From Haloarcula sp. (lineage in GTDB: Archaea > Halobacteriota > Halobacteria > Halobacteriales > Haloarculaceae): a stretch of DNA of 14,052 nucleotides. Every line of letters starts with the position of its first letter. Position 1 is the stretch's first letter. This document shows, piece by piece, positions 1-6,600 of this stretch. The position numbers and the translations under genes are program-made. Below the pieces are notes generated by a model. It was not told the DNA's origin. It worked only from the letters and a program-made list of their open reading frames with translations, and made no database searches. The stretch is taken from assembly GCA_028275075.1 (NCBI GenBank), contig JAQCNK010000326.1, positions 1 to 14,052 on the forward strand, given 5' to 3'.

Positions 1-2
1 GA

Positions 3-1046
<1,044 letters not shown>

Positions 1047-1072
1047 GCCGGCTGAGACTCCCACGGAGGAAA

Positions 1073-1092
1073 CCGCGCCGTTCACCGCGCGG
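1073..1092 (+). repeat. Right-end hairpin of the IS element
   Basis: CCGCGC (1073-1078) pairs with GCGCGG (1087-1092); the inner C1079/C1086 mismatch is followed by G1080-C1085 closing a TTCA loop. IS200/IS605 transposases recognise subterminal hairpins at element ends, and this one lies 9 bases before the inferred end. Confidence 0.6.
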
Positions 1093-1098
1093 AGGATG

Positions 1099-1992
1099 TC
1101 ATCGCCAGTCGTACACCGCGATGGCGCGGTTGGCTCGGACCGACCGACCGTTGGGGTTCTCAGTGCCCCGGTACCACGCGATGACACCGTCTTTACTGCC
1201 AGTCCCGGCGCCACGGACGACATCTCGCCCGGTCGAGAACCACCGTGACGGGGCGGTGTTCCCCTGGGCGACACCTTTGAGCGCGTCGACAGCGTCGCCG
1301 CCGGCGTGGCTCACTAGCCGTTGGACCACCGTCGGGCGCAACCCGTAGTTTTTGAACATGCGATACGCCAATGAGCGATATTTCCAGTGCCAGTCACGTT
1401 CGCGGATGCCGCCGTCGGCTTCGAACTCTCGGCTCACGCACATCCCGCTGTCCCACGCCACGGTGTGTCCGCGCTTGGCCAATCGATGGGCTACGTCGCG
1501 CGAACTGCCTATCTGAAGATACTCGTCGAACCCGTCCAGCTCCGCCAGGGCCTCGCGTCGGAACGCGACGTTCCCGGCGTTAAAATACGTCACTTCTCGC
1601 CCGGCGATACGCCGGGACTCCTTTGACTCGGTTGTCATGCCCGCAGTGAGTTGTTCGTGGGTCGGCCCTGTCACCGCCGCGTTCTCCTTGATACCGGCCC
1701 GGACAGCGGCAGCCCACCCGTCCTCGACGGAGAGCGTGTGGCTCACCAGCGCCACAACGTCGCCGGTCGACCGGTCGAGGCCCGCGTTGCGGGCGACGGT
1801 GACCGACCGGTCGGCGATTTCGACCAGCACGTCGACGTCCGGCCGGTCACGGACCATCCCGGTCGTACCATCGGCAGAGGGCCCGTTGACGACGATGGTC
1901 TCGGCATCGGGCACCTGTTCGGCGAGTGCATCCAGACAGCCGGCCAGTTCCTCTCGGCCGTTCAGTGTCGGGACCACTACCGATAGCTCCAT
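1099..1992 (-). CDS. Family 2 glycosyltransferase (GT-A fold), 297 aa
   Basis: It probably transfers a sugar from a nucleotide-sugar or dolichyl-phosphate donor, in cell-surface glycan or glycolipid synthesis; the substrate cannot be told. The N-terminus (residues 1-35) reads MELSVVVPTLNGREEL...ETIVVNG, the classic GT2 Rossmann start. SVTVARNAGLDRSTGDVVALV (62-83) is the typical GT2 segment before the metal site. The DxD triad expected next is replaced by S84-H85-T86. FNAGNVAFRREAL (about 137-149) and GFDEYLQIGSSRDVAHRLAKRGH fit the family's acceptor region. No transmembrane segment is evident. The stop codon TGA (complement of 1099-1101) overlaps the inferred right end of the neighbouring IS element, so the last codons may have changed on insertion. 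A TATA box at 2018-2025 puts transcription start a few bases before the ATG. Confidence 0.85.
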   Translation of the reverse strand: MELSVVVPTLNGREELAGCLDALAEQVPDAETIVVNGPSADGTTGMVRDRPDVDVLVEIADRSVTVARNAGLDRSTGDVVALVSHTLSVEDGWAAAVRAGIKENAAVTGPTHEQLTAGMTTESKESRRIAGREVTYFNAGNVAFRREALAELDGFDEYLQIGSSRDVAHRLAKRGHTVAWDSGMCVSREFEADGGIRERDWHWKYRSLAYRMFKNYGLRPTVVQRLVSHAGGDAVDALKGVAQGNTAPSRWFSTGRDVVRGAGTGSKDGVIAWYRGTENPNGRSVRANRAIAVYDWR

Positions 1993-2017
1993 ACACCACG
2001 GTTGGATTCCGGAACCG

Positions 2018-2025
2018 CATAAAAC
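2018..2025 (-). promoter_or_regulatory. TATA box of the glycosyltransferase gene
   Basis: On the minus strand it reads GTTTTATG. Its centre is about 30 bp upstream of the ATG at 1992, predicting transcription start near 1996. No Shine-Dalgarno lies in between, so the message is almost leaderless. The gene therefore has its own promoter in the 78-bp gap after the methyltransferase gene. Confidence 0.6.
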
Positions 2026-2070
2026 TCGCGGGCCGGTGCCAGTGGCGAATATATCTGGCCGTATCAGCCG

Positions 2071-2784
2071 TTATCTGGGCGAGACGTGCGTGTTCCAGTA
2101 TGAGACGGAGGCGACCGTATCACCCAGCGGCGTGCCGCCGATGGCTCTGTCGATAGAGCGAAACGAGGATGCCAGTTCGTTCGGAATCTTCCGGTAGAAA
2201 CCGTAGGGAAGTACCCAGTCGTGTGATTCAGCGGCGAGTTCGAGGTCGGCGCCGTCAAGTAGCCGGTCGATCTCCCAGCGGGAGTACAGACGAGACCCCA
2301 TCGGGAGCGCCCAGTTGTAGAGCGAGCGCGTAGAGAAACGGTTGAACGTGTCGAAGAAGACCTGATCTTTTGCGACCCGGCGCATCTCCGCGAGGAAGGC
2401 CGCGGGCGTATCCGCCAGGTGGAAAAAGCGCATCGCCAGCACAGTGTCGAAGTGATTATCCGGGAAGGGGAGTCGAGCGGCGTCACCGCGCATGAACTCG
2501 ACGTGGTCGTCGACGCTGGCGGCCTTGGCCTTCTCACGGCCCTGCTGGAGCATCGGTCCCGAGATATCGAGGCCGGTGATATCGGCGTCCCGCTCGGCGA
2601 GCATGACGGTGAACCGGCCGGTACCGCAGGCGACTTCCAGTACTTTCTTCTCCTCGACCGGACCGATGGCGTCCAGCACCGCTTCTTTCTCACGACGGTC
2701 GATGAGCCGCCCGCCACGAGAGAACCGTTTGGCCTCGTACTCTTCGGCCACGGTGTCGGTCTGGTACCACTCCTGCCCTTTCAC
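2071..2784 (-). CDS. Class I SAM-dependent methyltransferase, 237 aa
   Basis: It transfers a methyl group from S-adenosylmethionine to an unidentified acceptor, in the cytoplasm. Motif I is VLEVACGTGRF (residues 48-58). The acidic residue that holds the ribose is D73 in GLDISGPML, followed by GDAARLPFPDNHFDTVLAMRFFHL (motifs II-III), as in the UbiE/Methyltransf_11 group. The C-terminal third (about 150-237: RFSTRSLYNWALPMGSRLYSR, LPYGFYRKIPNELA) is a variable acceptor domain. The start is GTG at 2784, supported by a TATA box centred 26-27 bp upstream (2807-2814), so the message is probably leaderless. The next gene, a glycosyltransferase on the same strand, may share a role in modifying a glycan or lipid, but separate promoters argue against a strict operon. 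Confidence 0.88.
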   Translation of the reverse strand: MKGQEWYQTDTVAEEYEAKRFSRGGRLIDRREKEAVLDAIGPVEEKKVLEVACGTGRFTVMLAERDADITGLDISGPMLQQGREKAKAASVDDHVEFMRGDAARLPFPDNHFDTVLAMRFFHLADTPAAFLAEMRRVAKDQVFFDTFNRFSTRSLYNWALPMGSRLYSRWEIDRLLDGADLELAAESHDWVLPYGFYRKIPNELASSFRSIDRAIGGTPLGDTVASVSYWNTHVSPR

Positions 2785-2793
2785 GGACGATTG

Positions 2794-2814
2794 TCCCCGC
2801 GGAGGGGATAAAAC
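2794..2814 (-). promoter_or_regulatory. TATA box and short inverted repeat before the methyltransferase gene
   Basis: The minus strand reads GTTTTATC at 2814-2807. Overlapping its downstream edge is TCCCC(2794-2798)/GGGGA(2804-2808) with a 5-nt spacer, between the TATA box and the predicted start near 2785. A short palindrome there could be a repressor site, but five base pairs in GC-rich DNA is weak evidence. The TATA call is the firmer part. Confidence 0.5.
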
Positions 2815-2880
2815 GATACTGGAATCGACGCTCCGCCTGCGCGTGGTCCCGGCCCACCTATCGACCCACCGAATCCTGCA

Positions 2881-2933
2881 ATCTGGGTATTGTTTAAGGA
2901 TACATTAAACATACCATAGAATCTGTATTGTTT
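2881..2933 (+). promoter_or_regulatory. Repeats upstream of the winged-helix gene, possible operator
   Basis: This AT-rich stretch contains a perfect palindrome TGTTTAA-N7-TTAAACA (2891-2911). It also contains two near-identical direct repeats: ATCTGGGTATTGTTT (2881-2895) and ATCTGTATTGTTT (2921-2933), differing only by an extra GG, 40 bp apart. They lie 50-100 bp upstream of the small winged-helix gene at 2984, where an autoregulatory operator would be expected. A link to that protein is inference. Confidence 0.45.
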
Positions 2934-2950
2934 GGTCATGGATATAGCTA

Positions 2951-2958
2951 ACTTTTAC
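2951..2958 (+). promoter_or_regulatory. Possible TATA box of the winged-helix gene
   Basis: ACTTTTAC is centred about 29 bp upstream of the ATG at 2984, consistent with a leaderless or nearly leaderless message. The match to an archaeal TATA box is fair only. Confidence 0.4.
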
Positions 2959-2983
2959 CACCTATGCTGGACTGTCGTTCAGT

Positions 2984-3253
2984 ATGAGTACAACCACCGA
3001 GGATATGTCGGCCTCACCGTTCTCTCAGGAAGACTTCCGGGAGCGGCTTCGCGAACTGCCACCGAGCGCGAAACTCGTCGCAAAAGTGTTGGAAGACGAC
3101 GCTCCTCTCTCACAGGGCAAACTCGCTGAGACCTCGCTGTTGCCCGACCGAACCGTCCGCTACGCACTGAACCGGCTCGAAGAGTCCGAACTCGTCGACT
3201 CCCGCTACAGCTTCACCGACGCACGAAAGCAAGTCTACTTCCTCACTGCCTAA
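2984..3253 (+). CDS. Small winged-helix DNA-binding protein, 89 aa (MarR/HTH-like)
   Basis: A probable transcription regulator. After an acidic, Ser/Thr-rich N-terminus (1-20), residues about 25-89 form a single winged helix: a first helix (PSAKLVAKVLEDD), a helix-turn-helix (LSQGKLAETSLLPDRTVRYALNRLEESELV, with TVRYALNRL as the likely recognition helix) and a wing (DSRYSFTDARKQVYFLT). Such short haloarchaeal wHTH proteins are common and usually uncharacterised. No ligand or metal-binding domain is present. It is followed 40 bp later by a metallo-beta-lactamase-fold gene on the same strand, which has its own TATA-like box, so co-regulation is possible but not shown. The upstream region holds repeats that could be its own binding sites. 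Confidence 0.85.
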   Translation: MSTTTEDMSASPFSQEDFRERLRELPPSAKLVAKVLEDDAPLSQGKLAETSLLPDRTVRYALNRLEESELVDSRYSFTDARKQVYFLTA

Positions 3254-3293
3254 ACCACCGGAATTTTGCGTTTCGCCGGCGAGTCAACAGCCG

Positions 3294-4079
3294 ATGGACT
3301 GGCACCGAGTCGATGTCCCTGTACCCTCCCGAGCACCAGCCGGTGTCACCGCTGTATATCTGAGCGACGGGCCGGGAGCGTTGCTTGTTGACCCGGCGCG
3401 GCGAACAGCCGACCTCGACGCCGCCGTCGCAGCCACCGATATCGCCCACATTGCGGTCACCCACCACCACCCCGACCACGTCGGCGCCGTCGCCGAGTAC
3501 GCCCGCGAGACGGACGCCACGGTGTGGGCTCGCCGTGGTCGCACCGACGCCTTCGAGGCAGCCGCCGACATCACGCCCGACCGGACTTTCGCCGAAGAGA
3601 CGGTTCTCCCGGCCGGTGACGGCGTCACCGTCGTCGACCTACCAGGGCACGCGCCAGAGCACGTGGGCTTCGAGACGGCGACAGGTATCGTCAGCGGCGA
3701 CGTAGCCGCCGCCGAAGGGAGCGTGGTGGTCGGCGCGCCTGAGGGCGACATGCGCGCGTACCTCTCGTCGCTCCGCCGGCTCCACAGTCGGGCTCCCGAT
3801 ATCCTGTACCCCGGCCACGGGCCGACGATCACGGACACCCGAGCCACCTGCCGGCAGCTCATCCGCCACCGACTGCGCCGCGAGGAGCGTGTCCAAGCTG
3901 CCGTCGAGTCGGGTGCGGCGACGCCCGACAATATCCTCGACCGCGCCTACGAGAAGGAGCTGACCGGCGTGCGGGACCTCGCGCTTGCCACGGTCGTCGC
4001 ACATCTGGAGAAGTTGGGCGTCGAGGGCGCCATCCGGTGGGACGGGGATCAAGCACGACCGCAAACCGGTCGCACGTGA
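3294..4079 (+). CDS. Metallo-beta-lactamase-fold hydrolase (LACTB2/glyoxalase II-like), 261 aa
   Basis: A cytoplasmic metal-dependent hydrolase; the substrate is unknown (thioester, phosphodiester or RNA in relatives). The metal-binding motifs are complete: THHHPDH (residues 56-62), PGHAPEH (117-123), SGDVAA (134-139, bridging Asp136) and PGHGP (173-177). After the last metal ligand, residues about 178-250 form a helical/winged C-terminal region (RHRLRREERVQAAVESGAAT, then DLALATVVAHLEKLGVEGAIRW). This matches the LACTB2-like subgroup, in which a winged helix follows the lactamase domain. The length is normal. A TATA-like AATTTTGC (3262-3269), just after the preceding stop codon, lies about 28 bp before the ATG, consistent with leaderless transcription. 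Confidence 0.88.
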   Translation: MDWHRVDVPVPSRAPAGVTAVYLSDGPGALLVDPARRTADLDAAVAATDIAHIAVTHHHPDHVGAVAEYARETDATVWARRGRTDAFEAAADITPDRTFAEETVLPAGDGVTVVDLPGHAPEHVGFETATGIVSGDVAAAEGSVVVGAPEGDMRAYLSSLRRLHSRAPDILYPGHGPTITDTRATCRQLIRHRLRREERVQAAVESGAATPDNILDRAYEKELTGVRDLALATVVAHLEKLGVEGAIRWDGDQARPQTGRT

Positions 4080-4084
4080 CACAC

Positions 4085-4092
4085 GCTTTTTC
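4085..4092 (+). promoter_or_regulatory. TATA box of the YkgJ-type gene
   Basis: GCTTTTTC is centred about 27 bp before the ATG at 4116, in the 36-bp gap after the hydrolase gene. No Shine-Dalgarno is present. It suggests independent, leaderless transcription. Confidence 0.5.
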
Positions 4093-4115
4093 ACCATCGA
4101 CGCCCAGTAACTGAT

Positions 4116-4820
4116 ATGGATTCGCTCGAAACCGAACTCGCCCGCGCCCGCGAGTTGGACGTGAACGACCTCGCAGACGCTATCGAGACTATCGGCTTCG
4201 AGTGTACACGCTGTGGGGCCTGCTGTAAGGCAGCGGATAGCGGTTGTGGGGACGGGGCGAGCGGTTCGGATTCGGCTGCTGACACAGACACCGATGACCC
4301 CGAGCCACACACGGCAACCGTCTTTCCGGACGAAATACGACAGTTGCAGGACGTTGGCGAGTACGACTTCCGCGACGTGGCCAGACCGATGCCCTACGGT
4401 ATCGAGGAGACCCCGGACGGTGCCGAGGGTGAGACGTTCGAGTGGGCGCTCCAGACCGACGGCTGTGGCGACTGCACGTTCTACGAGGAGGCAGACGGCG
4501 TCGGCGCCTGCACCGTCCACGAGGACCGTCCGCTCATCTGTCGAACCTATCCGTTCTCCGTCGCGCTGGGCGGGACGAGCCAGCCGATGGGCGAAGCGGT
4601 AGACTCCGAGGGGATGGTCCGCGCCCACGAGTGTGAGGGGCTGGGTCGTGACATCTCCCGAGCGGACGCCGAAGAGTTGGCCGCGGCGCTGAAAGAGCGA
4701 GCGGTCAGAGAGCTTCGGGAGGCTATCGGCGTCAGGGAGAACTACGAACACACAGCCGTTGACGGCGTCGTTGTCCACGACTCCGAAGGGCAGAAGCGTC
4801 CTGACGGAACCGAACTCTGA
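4116..4820 (+). CDS. YkgJ-family cysteine-cluster (putative Fe-S or zinc) protein, 234 aa
   Basis: The family is thought to bind an iron-sulfur cluster or zinc through conserved cysteines; its reaction is unknown. The N-terminal cluster is C30-TR-C33-GA-C36-C37. A second set is GC117-GD-C120-TFYEE...AC132-TVHEDRPLIC142-RTYPF, the hallmark CxxY...C...RPxxCRxyPF signature. A further Cys lies in HEC172-EGLGR. Between the first and second clusters is a low-complexity acidic insert (about 41-64, rich in D, S, G and T), probably a haloarchaeal adaptation. The C-terminal helix (about 183-210) is Ala/Glu-rich. It lies downstream of the metallo-hydrolase on the same strand, converging with the TRAM gene. 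Confidence 0.88.
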   Translation: MDSLETELARARELDVNDLADAIETIGFECTRCGACCKAADSGCGDGASGSDSAADTDTDDPEPHTATVFPDEIRQLQDVGEYDFRDVARPMPYGIEETPDGAEGETFEWALQTDGCGDCTFYEEADGVGACTVHEDRPLICRTYPFSVALGGTSQPMGEAVDSEGMVRAHECEGLGRDISRADAEELAAALKERAVRELREAIGVRENYEHTAVDGVVVHDSEGQKRPDGTEL

Positions 4821-4913
4821 TACGGTCGGTTGTAACGATTGACCGGTGATTTGCCGAGCGCACGAGTGTCAGGCTTTCACCACTTGGGAGGTCGAGAGAC
4901 GACACCGCGCCGG

Positions 4914-5315
4914 CTATAACTCCTCGTCGATGATCTCGCCGACGGCAAAGTTAGATTTGACTTCTGAGATTTCGATTTTGACGCGTTCACCGATGTCAGC
5001 CCCGGGGACGATGATGACGTAGCCCCGCTCGACACGGGCGATACCGTCTCCCTGCTTCCCGATATCCTCGATTTCGACGTAGCGTGTCTCGTCCGGTTCG
5101 ACCGGCGGCTGTGGCTGGTCCGGTGGCGTCTCCGTCTCTGTGCTCCCGTCGGCCTCAGCGTCGATATCGGCGGATATCAGGGCGATCCGGTATGTTCCAC
5201 CGGCTTCGACGGCTCCCGTCTCGACCTCACGCTGTGGCACTTCGACGAGATACCGGTCGTCCTCGGCAGTCACGTCAGCACTGAACAAACACAGCAGTTC
5301 GTCTGAGATTTCCAA
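4914..5315 (-). CDS. TRAM-domain RNA-binding protein, 133 aa, TTG start
   Basis: The TRAM domain (residues about 73-133) reads VEPDETRYVEIEDIGKQGDG...GYVIIVPGADIGERVKIEI...NFAVGEIID. It is a small beta-barrel that binds RNA; in archaea it is found in RNA-modifying enzymes and in stand-alone RNA chaperones. The N-terminal part (1-50, MEISDELLCLFSADV...EVPQREVETGAV...TYRIALI) is a second compact beta-rich unit, joined by a Pro/Glu/Thr-rich acidic linker (about 51-72). The frame stays open upstream to 5501, but the extension looks non-coding. I chose TTG at 5315 because GGAGGT (complement of 5324-5329) lies exactly 8 nt before it, and because a TATA box at 5352-5359 puts the transcript start near 5330. 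It is transcribed divergently from the small HTH gene at 5538. Confidence 0.82.
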   Translation of the reverse strand: MEISDELLCLFSADVTAEDDRYLVEVPQREVETGAVEAGGTYRIALISADIDAEADGSTETETPPDQPQPPVEPDETRYVEIEDIGKQGDGIARVERGYVIIVPGADIGERVKIEISEVKSNFAVGEIIDEEL

Positions 5316-5323
5316 TGTGATAG

Positions 5324-5329
5324 ACCTCC
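5324..5329 (-). promoter_or_regulatory. Strong Shine-Dalgarno of the TRAM gene
   Basis: GGAGGT on the minus strand ends 8 nt before the TTG at 5315. It fixes the start of a gene whose longest frame reaches 5501. It is the only convincing Shine-Dalgarno at a start codon that I see in the window. Confidence 0.75.
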
Positions 5330-5351
5330 ACTTGCCAAACTGACCGGCCAC

Positions 5352-5359
5352 GAATAAAG
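5352..5359 (-). promoter_or_regulatory. TATA box of the TRAM gene
   Basis: The minus strand reads CTTTATTC, centred about 25 bp upstream of a predicted transcription start near 5330. This gives a leader of about 15 nt that just contains the Shine-Dalgarno. Confidence 0.55.
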
Positions 5360-5500
5360 AACTGCCGGACGATATGGGTATGGTGCCAACCGCGTTTCCC
5401 CGCTGTACCAACCGAGGTGGGAAGGCCGGGGCTCTCCCCGACCACACCGACGGTAGGGCGAGAAAACCAACAGATTGCGGCCGGTTAACCAACCGTACCA

Positions 5501-5515
5501 AACTCTCTAAGGGAG
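5501..5515 (+). promoter_or_regulatory. Imperfect palindrome before the small HTH gene
   Basis: The sequence aactctctaagggagt spans 5500-5515. ACTCTCT (5501-5507) and AGGGAGT (5509-5515) mirror each other around A5508, with one T-G pair. It lies 22-37 bp before the ATG at 5538, where the TATA box would be, and no better TATA box is visible. It could be a weak promoter element or an operator. Confidence 0.3.
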
Positions 5516-5537
5516 TCTCGGACAGACGACTAGATAC

Positions 5538-5780
5538 ATGAGCACGACTGTACAGGCGACCGAAAGCCCGCTCTCGGAGAAACAGCGACAGATCCTCGAT
5601 TACTTGCAGGCCAACGCCGACGAGCAGACGTACTTCAAGTCACGGCTCATCGGCGAAGAGTTGGGACTCTCAGCCAAGGAAGTCGGGACGAACATGACCA
5701 CCATCGCCGAGGGCGACTACAGCGTCGATGTCGAGAAATGGGGCTACTCCTCATCGACGACGTGGATGGTCGACGCCTGA
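5538..5780 (+). CDS. Small helix-turn-helix protein, DUF7123-like, 80 aa
   Basis: A short haloarchaeal protein of unknown function, probably DNA-binding. Residues about 12-55 (LSEKQRQILDYLQANADEQTYFKSRLIGEELGLSAKEVGTNMTTI) have the layout of a helix-turn-helix, with GLSAKEVGTNMTTI as the likely recognition part. The C-terminus (VDVEKWGYSSSTTWMVDA) is the wing and the most distinctive segment. I associate the KEVGTNM...EKWGYSSSTTW pattern with the haloarchaeal family DUF7123, from memory only. The length matches a complete protein. It is divergent from the TRAM gene, with 222 bp between the two start codons, and faces a larger winged-helix regulator across a 168-bp gap. Confidence 0.82.
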   Translation: MSTTVQATESPLSEKQRQILDYLQANADEQTYFKSRLIGEELGLSAKEVGTNMTTIAEGDYSVDVEKWGYSSSTTWMVDA

Positions 5781-5948
5781 TGCGGTCGGCTGTGCGCACG
5801 TGGCGTTGTGCACCCACCCCGGACTGGGTGAATTCGTCCGGCATGTATACAGGTCGACAGTATGCGCCAGCGCCCGAACTCATACGCTCGATTACACTTT
5901 GCCGGTTCAGGTCTGGTAAACCCCAGAACTGGCTTGTAACTGACGGTA
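5781..5948. other. Gap between convergent genes, with stem-loops
   Basis: No gene is supported here. CCGGAC and GTCCGG form a 6-bp inverted repeat near 5818-5840. In 5901-5935, CCGGT...TCTGG pairs with CCAGA...ACTGG in a stem with a 5-nt bulge. There is no long T tract on either strand, so a classical terminator cannot be claimed, although transcription from both sides must end about here. Confidence 0.4.
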
Positions 5949-6554
5949 TCAGGGGTCGTATCGGAGGAGCGAGTCAGCGTCGGCAGCGAGCGCTGTGGCG
6001 TCCTCGCCAAAAGAGTCAGCATACCGAAGTAACAGCGTAAGGACGATCTCGGGTTCGGTGACGGCATAGCCATCGTCCCGGGAGAGGAGGCCGGCTTCCT
6101 CTAGCTCTTTTGCGTACTTGCTTATCGTTGGTCGTGACACCGACAGCGTCGTCGCCAGCCCCGAGGACGTCACCGACGGGTCTCGGAGTAGTTCGATAAG
6201 CATCCCGCGGGGTGTCGATCGCCGCAAGTACCCCAGTGTCACCTGCTCGAACTCGCTGAACTCCTCGGCTGGGAAGTAGCGCCGGTACTCACCGTCTTTC
6301 CGAGAGGTGACGGCACCCTCTTTCTCCAGTCGGTGGAGGTGGTGTTGGGTTTCGCCGGTGCCCAGTTTGAGTTCGTCCCGGAGCTTCGAGAAGTGCGTCC
6401 CCGGACGGGCCGAGACGTAGCCGGCGATGGCGTCTGGCGTGTCGCTATCACTGTCGCCGTTGGCCAGGCCGACGAACGGACTGGCGGCGCCGAGGGCAGC
6501 GAAGCGCCGCAGCGTCGCTCGCTTTTCTTCGTCGACCCCATCGTCGCCACCCAT
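5949..6554 (-). CDS. Tandem winged-helix transcription regulator, Tat-like N-terminus, 201 aa
   Basis: A probable regulator with two winged helices. The first (about 41-95) contains AGYVSARPGTHFSKLRDELKLGTGETQHHLHRLEKEGAV...YRRYFP; the second (about 104-158) contains LGYLRRSTPRGMLIELLRDPSVTSSGLATTLSVSRPTISKYAKELEEAGLL. The double arrangement is common in haloarchaeal regulators. The N-terminus is odd: TLRRFAALGAASPFVGLANG (about 14-33) places a twin arginine (R16, R17) before a short hydrophobic run, resembling a Tat signal or a weak membrane anchor. The run is only about 14 residues and rich in Ala/Gly, so export is doubtful. The start is supported by a TATA box 25-32 bp upstream. The C-terminal helix (VLTLLLRYADSFGEDATALAADADSLL) may dimerise. 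Confidence 0.85.
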   Translation of the reverse strand: MGGDDGVDEEKRATLRRFAALGAASPFVGLANGDSDSDTPDAIAGYVSARPGTHFSKLRDELKLGTGETQHHLHRLEKEGAVTSRKDGEYRRYFPAEEFSEFEQVTLGYLRRSTPRGMLIELLRDPSVTSSGLATTLSVSRPTISKYAKELEEAGLLSRDDGYAVTEPEIVLTLLLRYADSFGEDATALAADADSLLRYDP

Positions 6555-6578
6555 ATACGTTTGAGGTAGGAGTTACAG

Positions 6579-6586
6579 TATAAAAG
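6579..6586 (-). promoter_or_regulatory. TATA box of the two-domain regulator
   Basis: The minus strand reads CTTTTATA, the best TATA match in the window. Its centre is 28 bp upstream of the ATG at 6554, with no Shine-Dalgarno between, so the message is predicted to be leaderless. Confidence 0.7.
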
Positions 6587-6600
6587 GGCTTCGCCCGACG

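Noticed and set aside
2932..3129. A 65-codon open frame overlapping the winged-helix gene
   Set aside because: It is in another frame of the same DNA, with no support beyond being open; the 2984 frame has a clear winged-helix sequence.
3639..4778. A 379-codon minus-strand open frame
   Set aside because: It is antisense to the metallo-hydrolase and YkgJ genes, both of which have full motif sets.
5316..5501. N-terminal extension of the TRAM protein
   Set aside because: The frame is open, but the strong SD and TTG at 5315, and the TATA box inside the extension, show it is not translated.
5895..5935. T-arm-like sequence (GGTTCAGGTCT) suggesting a tRNA
   Set aside because: The conserved A58 of the T-loop is missing, and no acceptor stem, D-arm or anticodon arm can be built around it.
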